Positions 51,272 to 60,491 of a DNA stretch of 64,000 nucleotides are shown here, piece by piece. Source of the stretch: Natroniella sulfidigena (GTDB lineage: Bacteria > Bacillota > Halanaerobiia > Halobacteroidales > Halobacteroidaceae); contig NZ_JALKBY010000004.1 in assembly GCF_023223645.1 (NCBI RefSeq), positions 109,379-173,378 of the forward strand, given 5' to 3'. Position 1 is the stretch's first letter. The number at the start of each line of letters is the position of its first letter. The notes beneath the pieces were generated by a model. That model saw nothing but the letters and a program-made list of their open reading frames with translations, made no database searches and was not told the DNA's origin. A program made the translations under genes and the position numbers.

Positions 51272-51410
51272 AGTTTATAGTTGATAATTGATAGTGGATA
51301 GTTAAAACCATAAAACATAAAGAGCAGATTCTCGCTTTCTTATAAAGGATTTAAAAAGATTGGATTTTGAATTTCAACTATCAATTTTAAACTATCAATT
51401 ATCAATTGAA
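51271..51410. repeat. 7-mer-arm intergenic inverted element, complete (copy 10b)
   Basis: Left arm 51271-51304 (TATAGTT, GATAATT, GATAGTG, GATAGTT) and right arm 51371-51410 are inverted; centre 66 bp. Left-arm text is nearly the same as the inverted right arm of copy 7. With copy 10a it fills most of the 440 bp gap between dacF and the cheX-like gene. Confidence 0.87.
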
Positions 51411-51521
51411 GTTACACAATATTGTAAAAATTTTAAAATTAAAGCTTTCTAACAAGGAAATTAAATTTTGATGTTGAAATTTACTAATAGGTAAGATTTT
51501 CAATTAAAGGAGGAATGGTAA

Positions 51522-51983
51522 ATGAAAAAAATATATATTGATCCGATATTCGAAGCTACTCATAAAATTTTACGAGAAATGATTGGTACAGAAGCTGAAA
51601 AGGGAGAGTTAACGACTCGGGAAAATGGGTTTGTCGGGCAAGATGTCAATATTTCAATCGGGGTTACTGGTAATTTATCAGGATTTATCTACCTTAGTAT
51701 GGAAAAAGATACCGCTTTAAGTGTGGCTAGCAAAATGTGTGGTATGGAAGTTGATAAGTTAGATGATTTTGTCAACTCTGCATTAGGAGAATTAGCAAAT
51801 ATCATTACAGGTAATTCAGCAACAAAACTCTCTAACATAGGTTATCAATGTGATATTACTCCACCCTCAGTTGTAGTTGGAAAAGATATACACTTTTCGA
51901 CTGAGCAAAAAGAAGTGTTGGCCCTTCCTTTAGAAACAGGTATCGGAGAGTTCGAAATTAATCTATCACTACAAGAGGATTAA
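51522..51983 (+). CDS. CheX-like chemotaxis phosphatase family protein
   Basis: A 153-residue protein of the CheC/CheX/FliY fold, which dephosphorylates CheY-P. The signature helix SALGELANIITGNSATKLS near residue 86 contains the SxxxExxN pattern followed by a proline-rich TPPSVV turn. AAAGGAGG precedes the ATG. It is a single gene on the plus strand with its own terminator and no chemotaxis neighbours, so its partner is unknown. Confidence 0.85.
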   Translation: MKKIYIDPIFEATHKILREMIGTEAEKGELTTRENGFVGQDVNISIGVTGNLSGFIYLSMEKDTALSVASKMCGMEVDKLDDFVNSALGELANIITGNSATKLSNIGYQCDITPPSVVVGKDIHFSTEQKEVLALPLETGIGEFEINLSLQED

Positions 51984-51991
51984 AACAACCA

Positions 51992-52035
51992 AAAGAGATG
52001 TAAGGTTGTATTGCAATACAACCTTACATCTCTTT
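51992..52035 (+). terminator. Intrinsic terminator after the cheX-like gene
   Basis: A perfect 44 bp palindrome starting 8 bp after the stop, ending in CTCTTT. It can work in both directions and may also stop the minus-strand pdp transcript. Confidence 0.85.
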
Positions 52036-52039
52036 CTAA

Positions 52040-52078
52040 TCACTATCCAGCAGTTACTAATTACCAATGACTAATCAA
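52040..52078. repeat. 7-mer-type repeat arm at the 3' end of pdp (copy 11)
   Basis: Units ACTATCC, AGCAGTT, ACTAATT, ACCAATG, ACTAATC at 7 bp spacing. The last eight bases lie inside pdp and include its stop codon. No inverted arm is seen; the cheX terminator abuts the other side. Confidence 0.62.
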
Positions 52079-53375
52079 TAATTTCATGAATTAATCGATT
52101 CTGTTCAGGCTTTTTTGATCCAATCTGATAAGCAGCTAATAATTTTTCCTTAGCTTCTACTAATCTCTGCTCATCATTATAGTGCAGGACAGCTAAAGTA
52201 TCACCTTTCTTAATCTCAGCTCCTACCTTACTAGTAAGTTCTACTCCTACTGCTAAATCTATCTCTGATTCCTTAGTCTCTCTACCTGCTCCTAATAATA
52301 GTGCAGCAACTCCTACTCTTTCTGCTGCAATTTTTTCTACATAACCAGAACTTTCTGCTTTAACTTCTACAGTATTTTCAGCCTGTGGTAATAAATCAAG
52401 GTTATTTACTACAGATCCGTTACCGCCTTGATTATCAATCATCTCTTTTAATTTCTCTAAAGCTGAACCATCATTAATGGCTTCCTCTAACATTGTACGA
52501 GCTTCTTCTTTATCATCTACAACTCCTGCTAACAACAACATTTGTACCCCTAAGGTTAATGATAGTTCTGTTAAATCTGTTGGCCCTTCTCCTTTAAGTG
52601 TTTTAATTGCCTCTGCTACTTCTAAAGCATTTCCAACTGCTAAACCTAGCGGCTGATCCATATCAGAAACAACTGCAACTGTATCCCTTCCTACCTCTTT
52701 TCCTATATTAACCATTGTCTTTGCTAAGTCTACAGACTCTTCATAAGTCTTCATAAATGCTCCATCGCCAACCTTAACATCCAATACAATACCATCTGCT
52801 CCAGAAGCTATCTTTTTACTCATAATACTACTAGCAATTAGAGGAATTGAATCGACTGTTGCTGTTACATCACGTAAAGCATATAATTTTTTATCTGCTG
52901 GGGCCAAATTACCAGTCTGACCAGCTATAGCAACTCCCTGTTGGTTAACACTCGCTATAAACTTATCCCGACTCAACCCAGTCTCAAAACCAGAGATAGC
53001 TTCTAACTTATCAATCGTTCCTCCAGTATGCCCTAAACCTCGTCCAGACATTTTAGCCACTGGAGCACCACAAGCAGCTACTAGCGGGGCCAACACCAAA
53101 GTAGTCGTATCACCTACTCCTCCTGTACTATGCTTGTCTACTTTAACCCCTTCAATTGGGCTCAAATCAATCATATCACCTGATTGAGCCATAACCTCTG
53201 TTAACTTGGCTGTCTCTTGACTATCCATCCCTTGTAGAAAAACTGCCATTGCCCAAGCTGACATTTGATAATCAGGAATTTCTCCAGCAGTATAACCTTT
53301 GATTAAAAACTCAATCTCCTCTGAAGTCAACTTGTCTCCATCCCGTTTTCTTTTAATTACATCATAAGCACGCAT
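52071..53375 (-). CDS. pdp: Pyrimidine-nucleoside phosphorylase
   Basis: Splits uridine, thymidine or deoxyuridine with phosphate. The ATG at 53375 follows AAGGAGG at 9 nt and gives 434 residues; a GTG at 53384 overlaps the ribosome site. The signature [20 protein letters not shown] near residue 80 and [17 protein letters not shown] near 108 are intact; VAKMSGRG precedes. It follows deoB, a usual nucleoside-salvage pairing. Its last residues come from a repeat arm. Confidence 0.95.
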   Translation of the reverse strand: MRAYDVIKRKRDGDKLTSEEIEFLIKGYTAGEIPDYQMSAWAMAVFLQGMDSQETAKLTEVMAQSGDMIDLSPIEGVKVDKHSTGGVGDTTTLVLAPLVAACGAPVAKMSGRGLGHTGGTIDKLEAISGFETGLSRDKFIASVNQQGVAIAGQTGNLAPADKKLYALRDVTATVDSIPLIASSIMSKKIASGADGIVLDVKVGDGAFMKTYEESVDLAKTMVNIGKEVGRDTVAVVSDMDQPLGLAVGNALEVAEAIKTLKGEGPTDLTELSLTLGVQMLLLAGVVDDKEEARTMLEEAINDGSALEKLKEMIDNQGGNGSVVNNLDLLPQAENTVEVKAESSGYVEKIAAERVGVAALLLGAGRETKESEIDLAVGVELTSKVGAEIKKGDTLAVLHYNDEQRLVEAKEKLLAAYQIGSKKPEQNRLIHEIID

Positions 53376-53397
53376 TAAAATCACCCTCCTTCTTAAA

Positions 53398-53436
53398 ATC
53401 AGTGTATAGTTAATAATGAATAATTAATAGTTAAAC
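53398..53436. repeat. 7-mer-arm half element between deoB and pdp (copy 12)
   Basis: Starts ATCAGTGTATAGT and runs TATAGTT, AATAATG, AATAATT, AATAGTT, then TTAAACCC as in other copies. The inverted arm is missing. Lies in the 89 bp gap just upstream of the pdp ribosome site. Confidence 0.78.
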
Positions 53437-53464
53437 CCTTTAAAACTTAAAAAAACAAAATCAG

Positions 53465-54643
53465 TTAAAGAATTTCTTCTTTAAAGCTAACACCATTGTC
53501 AGTCTTTTCTACCTCAAAGATATCAGAAATAGTCGCTGCAATATCACTAAAAGTCTCTCTAGTTCCTAGATCGATCCCAGCTTTTACCTGCTTACCATAA
53601 ACTAACAATGGAACATACTCTCTAGTATGATCACTTCCCTTATGAGTTGGATCACAACCATGGTCAGCAGTTAAAATCAATAAATCATCTTCATTCAAAG
53701 CAGAAATTAACTCAGGTAACCTTTGATCAAATTCCTGTAATGCCTGAGCATAACCAGCAGCATCCCTACGATGACCATATTTTTGATCAAAATCAACCAA
53801 ATTAGTAAAGATTATTCCTTCTTGATCTAGCTCTTTTAAATAATCTAAAGTTTTATCAACTCCATCCATATTATTATCTGTATGGACAGCTTGAGTAATT
53901 CCTTGATCGGCAAAAATATTGTCAATCTTTCCTACGCCTACCACCTCTTTATCAGCTTCCTTAAGGTAATCTAATACTGTCTTAGCTGGCGGTTGTAGAG
54001 AAAAATCTTTCCGACGAGAAGTTCTAGTAAAATCGCCTAACTCTCCAATAAAAGGTCTAGCAATAACTCTTGCTACTGCATGATCTCCTGTTAAAATCTC
54101 CCGTGCTTTCTGACACATATCATACAGTTCTTCAATTGGAATTATATCTTCATGTGCAGCAATCTGGAACACACTATCAGCCGATGTATAGACGATTGGC
54201 TTAGCAGTTTCTAGATGCTTCTCACCTAATTCTTCAATAATTACAGTTCCTGATGCAGGTTTATTTCCTAAACTGCCTTTACCGATTGCTTGATGAAATT
54301 CCTCCATCACTTCTTCAGGAAAACCATCTGGATAAGTTGGAAAAGGATCAGATGATAACAGACCAGCCAGTTCCCAATGTCCAGTCGTTGTATCTTTTCC
54401 ATTTGATGCCTCAGCCATCTTGCCAAAAGCAGCTTGAGGTGCTTCTTCTGGATCTACACCTTCAATTTCTACAATGTTTCCTAAGCCAAACTGTTGTAAA
54501 TTAGGTAAATTAACTCCTCCAACTTCCTGAGCTAAATTAGGTAACGTAGCCACACCTTGATCTCCAAACTTTTCAGCATCTGGTAAAGCTCCTACTCCTA
54601 CACTATCTAGTACAATTAAAGCTATTCTCTTAATTTCATTCAT
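53465..54643 (-). CDS. deoB: Phosphopentomutase
   Basis: Converts (deoxy)ribose 1-phosphate to the 5-phosphate, linking nucleoside phosphorylases to central metabolism. The 392-residue alkaline-phosphatase-fold enzyme begins MNEIKRIALIVLDSVGVGAL with the metal-binding aspartate, has GKDTTTGHWELAG near residue 82, YTSADSVFQIAAHE near 146 and TADHGCDPTHKGSDHTRE near 327. The start codon has no adjacent ribosome site; a good one lies 55 nt upstream, beyond a hairpin. Confidence 0.96.
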   Translation of the reverse strand: MNEIKRIALIVLDSVGVGALPDAEKFGDQGVATLPNLAQEVGGVNLPNLQQFGLGNIVEIEGVDPEEAPQAAFGKMAEASNGKDTTTGHWELAGLLSSDPFPTYPDGFPEEVMEEFHQAIGKGSLGNKPASGTVIIEELGEKHLETAKPIVYTSADSVFQIAAHEDIIPIEELYDMCQKAREILTGDHAVARVIARPFIGELGDFTRTSRRKDFSLQPPAKTVLDYLKEADKEVVGVGKIDNIFADQGITQAVHTDNNMDGVDKTLDYLKELDQEGIIFTNLVDFDQKYGHRRDAAGYAQALQEFDQRLPELISALNEDDLLILTADHGCDPTHKGSDHTREYVPLLVYGKQVKAGIDLGTRETFSDIAATISDIFEVEKTDNGVSFKEEIL

Positions 54644-54650
54644 TTTTTAT

Positions 54651-54709
54651 GTTTAACAGGAAACTGTATAATAAGTTATAATCCCTGTTAAACTCTCACC
54701 TCCTTGTTT
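54651..54709 (-). promoter_or_regulatory. Ribosome site, hairpin, then deoB start codon
   Basis: Minus strand: AAGGAGG (54699-54705) is followed by TGAGA, then GTTTAACAGG (54684-54693), 23 bases, CCTGTTAAAC (54651-54660), ATAAAAA and the deoB ATG. The linear distance from AAGGAGG to ATG is 55 nt, but with the 10 bp stem formed it is about 12 nt. No other purine-rich site lies near the ATG. A TATAAT-like box at 54712-54717 could be the -10. Confidence 0.55.
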
Positions 54710-54748
54710 ATTATACATTTTTGAGTGTCTAATAAGTTGATTTAAAAA

Positions 54749-55303
54749 TTACTTTTCTGCTTTCTTTTTAAGCCTTTTCAATCTTCCTTCAAAACCACTT
54801 TTAGTAGTATCACGCATACTATATTTAATAGCTTTTTCACATATCTTAATAGCTTTTTTATATTTATTTTGCTTCTCATATATTATAACTAATCTTTGAA
54901 ATGAAGGAATTCTTGTATCATTTTTCTTAAAAAATTTTTCATCTTTAAGCTCTTCTTCATATAAAGCAATATCCTTTTTACAAATATCAATACACTTGTC
55001 TAAATAATCATTTTTATCTCTTAATTTATAATAAAGCTTGATTAAGTGATTATATGTAAAATGAAGATCAATAGAGTTATCATTATTTCTATTTATAGAT
55101 TCTAATAAAAGCTTTTCTGCTAAATCATACTTTTTATCTGATATAGCCCAGCCTGCTTTATCATTAAGAAAACCACTAGTTGATTTAGAAGTAGTTACAT
55201 TTGATTTAGGATCATCTAAATCATCCCAAAAATCTATCAAATCTAACGATTCTATAACTCCACCATACTTTTTACTATTAAATAGTTTCTTTAAAAACTT
55301 CAT
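54749..55303 (-). CDS. TPR-like helical protein of unknown function, possible cargo
   Basis: From the ATG at 55303, with AAAGGAGG 7 nt upstream, it has 184 residues. The second half looks like tetratricopeptide-type helical hairpins (YDLAEKLLLESINRNNDNSI, QRLVIIYEKQNKYKKAIKIC, KAIKYSMRDTTKSGFEGRLK). No signal peptide. Lysine-rich and AT-rich like the recombinase genes. It is the last gene of the element on the deoB side. I do not recognise a specific family. Confidence 0.6.
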   Translation of the reverse strand: MKFLKKLFNSKKYGGVIESLDLIDFWDDLDDPKSNVTTSKSTSGFLNDKAGWAISDKKYDLAEKLLLESINRNNDNSIDLHFTYNHLIKLYYKLRDKNDYLDKCIDICKKDIALYEEELKDEKFFKKNDTRIPSFQRLVIIYEKQNKYKKAIKICEKAIKYSMRDTTKSGFEGRLKRLKKKAEK

Positions 55304-55388
55304 ACTATAACCTCCTTTATAACTATTTATAAAACTTAGAATTATAATTATTATGAGAAATCCCAATCTCCTTAATTATGATTGTAAC

Positions 55389-55697
55389 TTACTTTTTTAA
55401 CTCAAAACTGTTTTCTTTTCTCTTGTTATTTAATTCTAATTGTTGAAAAAATAAATCCCAAGCTTCCATAAAACAAATATACATTACCACTTGATCAATT
55501 TTAACCATATTATATAAGTACATACAACCTAAAGCAAAATACCAAATTGATTTAACCAAAGATGAATAACCTTTTTTCCATATGTATTCTAGCCATCTTA
55601 TTAAAAAATAGAAACTAAATGAATATGGAATTATTCTAAAACCTAACTGAGTAATTTTTTCACCTAACTCTTCCATATTATCACCTAATTCTTTCAT
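55389..55697 (-). CDS. Small hydrophobic protein of unknown function, possible cargo
   Basis: A 102-residue protein with two or three hydrophobic stretches (IIPYSFSFYFLIRWLEYIW, IWYFALGCMYLYNMV) and a charged tail. The start is uncertain: no strong ribosome site precedes 55697, and an internal ATG at 55676 is possible. It lies between the TnpC-like gene and the TPR-like gene in the same direction. No family recognised; could be cargo of the element. Confidence 0.45.
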   Translation of the reverse strand: MKELGDNMEELGEKITQLGFRIIPYSFSFYFLIRWLEYIWKKGYSSLVKSIWYFALGCMYLYNMVKIDQVVMYICFMEAWDLFFQQLELNNKRKENSFELKK

Positions 55698-55764
55698 TAA
55701 TCATTAATTTAATATTTCAAACTAAAGTTTTATTTATAAAAATTTAAACTAATATGTTAGATAA

Positions 55765-56199
55765 CTAATCATTTCTAAACTCCAACTGCTCTTTCAACCT
55801 CTTAATTTCTTCTCTTAATCTTTCATTCTCATCTTTCAATTCTTCCATTTCAACTAACTGTTCAATTAGCTTTTCTTGTTCCTCTTTCAAGTCCTTAATT
55901 TCAGCATATAACTGCTTAATCTTATGATTCTTTTTCTCTAATTCATCTTTAGGTACTCTATCCTCTGGAACACCCTTAGAAGTCTCCCTCAGAGCCATTA
56001 TCCTATCTTTTAAGCAATCGTTATTATATAGAGTTGCCTTAGACACTCCTGCCTCCTCTGCAACTGTTACAAAGTTAATGTCTTTGGTCTTAGACCTTTT
56101 TAATCTATCAATAGTATCGTTAACCTTCTTGATAGTCCTTTGATTTCTCTTTTTAGCGTGTTCTCTTAATCCCTCTACATTCTTTTTAGACTTATTCAT
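55765..56199 (-). CDS. tnpC: TnpC-like transposon protein (DUF6262/Tn554 TnpC type)
   Basis: From the ATG at 56199, with GGAGGT 8 nt upstream, it has 144 residues and overlaps the upstream recombinase gene by 8 bp. The N-terminal part has a helix-turn-helix-like stretch (NFVTVAEEAGVSKATLYNND), the C-terminal part a long coiled coil. In Tn554, TnpC influences orientation and efficiency of transposition. The position directly after two TnpB-like recombinases supports the call. Confidence 0.8.
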   Translation of the reverse strand: MNKSKKNVEGLREHAKKRNQRTIKKVNDTIDRLKRSKTKDINFVTVAEEAGVSKATLYNNDCLKDRIMALRETSKGVPEDRVPKDELEKKNHKIKQLYAEIKDLKEEQEKLIEQLVEMEELKDENERLREEIKRLKEQLEFRND

Positions 56200-57778
56200 T
56201 GATCTTGACCTCCAATCTCTCATAAGTTCCTTTATCAAGCTCTTTCTCTAGCTCTCGAAGGTCTGATAACTCCATTTCTTCTTCTAAATCCTCTACAAGT
56301 GGTTTCAAATGCTTATGTTTAATCTTTCTTCTTTGGTAATCCCTTTTTCTACCTAAGTCTTTAAACCTTTCCATTTCCCTCTCTAATAGATCCAATTCCT
56401 TTTTCAAAACAGGATAAAAAGTTATTTCTGTAATATAATTAGGGCAATTATAGACAAAACAACCATCACCATCAGTACAATTACCTCGTCTAAAATCATA
56501 CAAACATACACCAGCAGGTAAGGGATTAAAGCTCATTGATTTAGATAAACCCTCAATTATCTCGTCAATTTCTTCTTCTGTTTTACCTTGAAATTCTTGA
56601 GCTAAAGTATTTTCAATTTCTTTTGCTCTTTTACCTGCTAATTTTGAGTTAGGATCTAATATCATTTCCCCATAAATATCCTTAACTTCTTTCTGTTCTA
56701 AAGTTAAATAGTGCGAAGTCATTTCAAGTGATAAATGATCAAAATGCTTTTTAATATGACCAATAGGAATTTTCTTTTTTACAAGTTCTCTTACATAAGT
56801 TGCTCTAAATTGGTGAGTATGAAGGGGATATAAATTACCTTCTTTATCTCTAATGTCATGTCTTTTGATAAAGGTCTTAATACGATTTTCGTTAAATTTA
56901 GTAACTTTTAAAGGTCTAATCTTATTTACCCATTTATATAAAAACAACTCTTTAAGTCCACTTTCTTCTCTTAAATCTCTAGTATATTCTTCTAATTCTT
57001 TTACTGTATCTTTAACCAAACCATTGACGAATACTTTATGAGTTATAGGTTCTTTTTCAGTTTTACTTAAAGTTAATTCCATATAATCATTACCATCATC
57101 AGTAGTCTTAATGCAACCTTCCTTAATGGATAAAACTTCTGAAATCCTTAAACCTGTTTGACTTTGAATAATTATACCTGCTTTAGTCAATACATTCTTT
57201 TCTTCATTAACTGCACAATTAACTATCTTATTAAAAATATCTTTTGGTATTGGCTTAGTTTTTCTACTTTTCCTGTTTTTCTGTGGTTTCCATATTTCAC
57301 AAGCATTAATATTCTTAAAATTATCTTTAGGCACATTCCACCCTTTAGTCTGTCCTGTTTTGATAATATCTTGGACTACTAGAGTACATTGATAACCATG
57401 ACTTCTTGAAATATCGTCTTGTTTTAATTTCTCCACATAATCTAAAAGTATTTTTTGATTAACTTGTGAGAATGAAGATATATTATTTTCCTCGCAATAA
57501 TTAATGAAGAATGGCAAATGACCATTTATTTTACCCTTAACTGTTCTAGGCTTTACTTTACCTAATTTATAATAAGCGTACTGCTTAACAGTTAATTTCA
57601 TATCTTCACTTTGAATATAAGAAAAATTTAGTTTCTTTTGGCTTTTTTTCAAGGTTTTATTTTGAACAAAAGGGATTAGATCCCATATGTCATCATTAAA
57701 ATTGGAGTTGCCAATGGTTATATTACTAAAATCTACATCATCAGTTATAGGTTTTAATTGGCTTAAATTAGTAACCAT
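56192..57778 (-). CDS. Tyrosine recombinase, third of three (TnpB-like)
   Basis: A 528-residue phage-integrase-family protein. Catalytic landmarks: arginine in SQTGLRISEVLSI near residue 210, HQFRATYVREL near 325, and the nucleophile tyrosine in HFDHLSLEMTSHYLTLEQ near 358. A C-terminal extension has a cysteine cluster (LPAGVCLYDFRRGNCTDGDG, CFVYNCPNY), probably zinc binding, then a charged helix. It begins 2 bp after the second recombinase stops. Confidence 0.87.
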   Translation of the reverse strand: MVTNLSQLKPITDDVDFSNITIGNSNFNDDIWDLIPFVQNKTLKKSQKKLNFSYIQSEDMKLTVKQYAYYKLGKVKPRTVKGKINGHLPFFINYCEENNISSFSQVNQKILLDYVEKLKQDDISRSHGYQCTLVVQDIIKTGQTKGWNVPKDNFKNINACEIWKPQKNRKSRKTKPIPKDIFNKIVNCAVNEEKNVLTKAGIIIQSQTGLRISEVLSIKEGCIKTTDDGNDYMELTLSKTEKEPITHKVFVNGLVKDTVKELEEYTRDLREESGLKELFLYKWVNKIRPLKVTKFNENRIKTFIKRHDIRDKEGNLYPLHTHQFRATYVRELVKKKIPIGHIKKHFDHLSLEMTSHYLTLEQKEVKDIYGEMILDPNSKLAGKRAKEIENTLAQEFQGKTEEEIDEIIEGLSKSMSFNPLPAGVCLYDFRRGNCTDGDGCFVYNCPNYITEITFYPVLKKELDLLEREMERFKDLGRKRDYQRRKIKHKHLKPLVEDLEEEMELSDLRELEKELDKGTYERLEVKINE

Positions 57779-57779
57779 A

Positions 57780-59204
57780 TTATAATTCCTCCAATCGTCT
57801 TATAATCTCTTTTAAAACCTCTATTGTGGGTATTATATGGTCTGCATAGTGTTGTCCATATATATTGTTATCTAATTCCTCCTGCAACTCTTTCAAATGC
57901 TTTCTGTGGCTTTCTAGATACTCTGGAGTAGTAATATAGTGCTTACAGGTATAACATTTTTTCTTTTTTTCTAACCTATCGCATATTTCTCCATTCTCAA
58001 TAGGATTACTACAATATCCATCACACATTCTAGCACCCTTATTCTTATTTTCTTTAAACCACTCTAGTTTTTCTTTATCTGATATTACTTCTTCATCAAC
58101 ATTATCTATATCACCTAAAATACCAATCTTATCAAAGACTTTTGCTCTATCTTTATCCTTAATATCTGCATAATGCCTACTTGCTGTTATTGCATTAGAA
58201 AGACCTAACATATCTCTAATTACTAGTAAATCAGCACCCTTAGAATACATATCAGTTGCAAGTGTTCTTCTAAATTGGTGAACTGTTAGATTATATAACT
58301 TACCATCTTTTCCTGTGATATTATGATTTTCTACAAACTTATCTAACCAATACTTATAAGAACTTTGAGAAATAATATTTATTTCACCATAATACCTGCC
58401 ATGACTTACTTTATGAATAAAAATATTATCTTTAATTTCTTTATCTGCTTGTTCTCTTACCTCGTTTGTTTCCTCGATTAACTCTTGAATTGCTATTGCA
58501 CATTCATTAGGGATAGGAATTTCACTTCTTTGCTTTCTATTTTTATGATCATAATAAGTCAAAGTCCATCCAGATATTAAATGTTTCTGTAAGCAATCAA
58601 CTTTTAATTTAAGTAAATCAGATACTCGCATGCCTGTTGATTGTAAAATAACCAATCCATATTTAATATAAATATTTTCTTCATCTTTTAATGCCAAATT
58701 TATTTGTTTAATCACTTCGTTTGGAATAAATTCAGTTTTAACTTTTTTATTTACTCCTGTAAACTCATTACCTGTAAATATTTCATTATTAGGCACTTTG
58801 TTAGGCATATACACTTGTCCCCAGCGAATAACTGACTTTAAAGCATCTAAACAACCTTTCTGGTATCTATATGATAAAGATTTTTTAGTTCTTTTTGATA
58901 TCCTAGTTTTTAAAAAAGATATAAAATTTTCAATGTCATTATTAGTTAATTTTTTAAATGAATTTATATCATTTGATATAGCAAAATTATTGAATTTTTT
59001 TAACAATGATACTTGATTATATAAACCTCTTAAAGCCCTATTACCTTCCCTATAATTTCTCCAAACATAACCCTTTACAACCTCTTTAATTTCATCACTT
59101 GCTATAAAAGAGAAATCAAAGTTGAAATGCTTATTATAATTTGGTGAATTTTTATCCTTATCAACTATCTTCCATTGATCATCTTTAGGCATATTCTCTA
59201 ACAT
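57780..59204 (-). CDS. Tyrosine recombinase, second of three (TnpB-like)
   Basis: A 474-residue tyrosine recombinase. Landmarks: QSTGMRVSDLLKLK near residue 190, HQFRRTLATDMYSKGADLLV near 310, and LGLSNAITASRHYADI near 335 with the tyrosine; the histidine usual in the LGH box is replaced. The tail holds GARMCDGYCSNPIENGEICD and CYTCKHY, a cysteine cluster like that of the third recombinase. Overlaps the first recombinase by 7 bp. Confidence 0.87.
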   Translation of the reverse strand: MLENMPKDDQWKIVDKDKNSPNYNKHFNFDFSFIASDEIKEVVKGYVWRNYREGNRALRGLYNQVSLLKKFNNFAISNDINSFKKLTNNDIENFISFLKTRISKRTKKSLSYRYQKGCLDALKSVIRWGQVYMPNKVPNNEIFTGNEFTGVNKKVKTEFIPNEVIKQINLALKDEENIYIKYGLVILQSTGMRVSDLLKLKVDCLQKHLISGWTLTYYDHKNRKQRSEIPIPNECAIAIQELIEETNEVREQADKEIKDNIFIHKVSHGRYYGEINIISQSSYKYWLDKFVENHNITGKDGKLYNLTVHQFRRTLATDMYSKGADLLVIRDMLGLSNAITASRHYADIKDKDRAKVFDKIGILGDIDNVDEEVISDKEKLEWFKENKNKGARMCDGYCSNPIENGEICDRLEKKKKCYTCKHYITTPEYLESHRKHLKELQEELDNNIYGQHYADHIIPTIEVLKEIIRRLEEL

Positions 59205-60295
59205 TTACTATCACAAGCAATTGAAGAACTTTTCTCCCAATATTTTTTCATTTCATCTATTATGAATTTATTAGACAGGTGCGTATATTGTTGAGTAGTT
59301 GATAGGTATTTGTGCCCTGCTAATATTTGAATTACTGAAGAATGAAGACCACTTTCAGTCCAGTTAGTGATACATGTATGCCTTAAATCATGAAAATTAA
59401 ATTCTATACCTATTCTTTCTTGAACACGCTTAAATACTCCATATATGGCTCGATAGGTCAAAGGCTTGCCACGATATCTTTTTTGCTGTGCAACAAAAAT
59501 ATAGCTATGCTCTGTGTCTATATCAAAGCGTTCTTCCATAAGAAAGTCCTCTATTTCCTCAACTAAAGTTACTGGCAAATATAAATCCCTTCTCTTACCC
59601 TTACTGTTTATGTCCTCTAAAGCTACTACCTGTTGTTCTTGAATTGAAGGTGTAACTCTAGGTATATCTTCAATTTTTAAATCTAAAACTTCTTGTATTC
59701 TAGCACCTGCTAAATACATTATTTTAAATATCAACTTATCTCTCCAGTTATTTAAATTATCAAGAATAATCTCAAATTCACTTTCAGTTAATAATTTAAT
59801 TTTATTTCCACTTTCCTTAACCTTAAAAACAGATCTCTTAGTCTTATTATTATTTCTTACATGGTGTAATAAACTTTTAAACATATCTCTAGGTCTATCT
59901 ACTTCATCCATCAAAATGGGATTGTCCACTTCCTTAACCATAGAACAATATTTATAAAAATTATAAACTGTACTTAAAATCCTATTTATTGTCTTGCCAC
60001 TTCTTGCACTTTCAATATTCAAATAATCTACATCTTCATTATGTTCTGGTTCTCTTAAATACTCTATAAATTCACTTATATCACTAGGGGATACCCCTCT
60101 ATAATCAAACCCTTTATACTCTAAAAACTCCCAATACAATTTCAAATCTCTACCATAAGCTTTTATGGTATTCTCTGCTCTATCCTTTAACTGCAAATAC
60201 TTTAAATAATCATACACAGGTTTAACAATTCTCATATCATTATCCAATAAAACAACTTTAACTTGATCATCTTTTTCTATTATGCTTAATTTCAT
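59198..60295 (-). CDS. tnpA: Tyrosine recombinase, first of three (TnpA-like)
   Basis: A 365-residue recombinase, close to the length of Tn554 TnpA. It has an N-terminal SAM-like DNA-binding domain (LQLKDRAENTIKAYGRDLKL) and catalytic motifs YLAGARIQEVLDLKIED near residue 195, HDLRHTCITNWTESG near 303 and LAGHKYLSTTQQYTHL near 325. AGGAGGT lies 7 nt before the ATG. It is too long and too different at the motifs to be XerD, although it occupies the xerD slot. First gene of the element operon. Confidence 0.9.
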   Translation of the reverse strand: MKLSIIEKDDQVKVVLLDNDMRIVKPVYDYLKYLQLKDRAENTIKAYGRDLKLYWEFLEYKGFDYRGVSPSDISEFIEYLREPEHNEDVDYLNIESARSGKTINRILSTVYNFYKYCSMVKEVDNPILMDEVDRPRDMFKSLLHHVRNNNKTKRSVFKVKESGNKIKLLTESEFEIILDNLNNWRDKLIFKIMYLAGARIQEVLDLKIEDIPRVTPSIQEQQVVALEDINSKGKRRDLYLPVTLVEEIEDFLMEERFDIDTEHSYIFVAQQKRYRGKPLTYRAIYGVFKRVQERIGIEFNFHDLRHTCITNWTESGLHSSVIQILAGHKYLSTTQQYTHLSNKFIIDEMKKYWEKSSSIACDSKC

Positions 60296-60491
60296 AACAA
60301 GTACCTCCTAACTGCTTATTAAATATGTTCAACAAGCACTATGCCTTTAGTATATAGTAATCTAACTAGTAATGCAACTCTAACAAACAATAAATAATAA
60401 TTAATTTAACAGGCACTTGTTATACTAATTTCTTATTAATAAAAATCCTTATAAACCCTATCATAACATCACTTATATCTAACTTAACTTA

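Noticed and set aside
54652..54660. TTTAACAGG shared with 60405-60413 as proven att sites of the element
   Set aside because: Nine bases of AT-rich sequence can match by chance, and at 54652 the motif is also one arm of the deoB hairpin; kept only as a weak candidate.
59198..60295. The first recombinase as XerD
   Set aside because: It is 365 residues against about 295 for XerD, its catalytic boxes (GARIQEVL, HDLRHTCITNW) differ, and it is translationally linked to two TnpB-like genes and tnpC.
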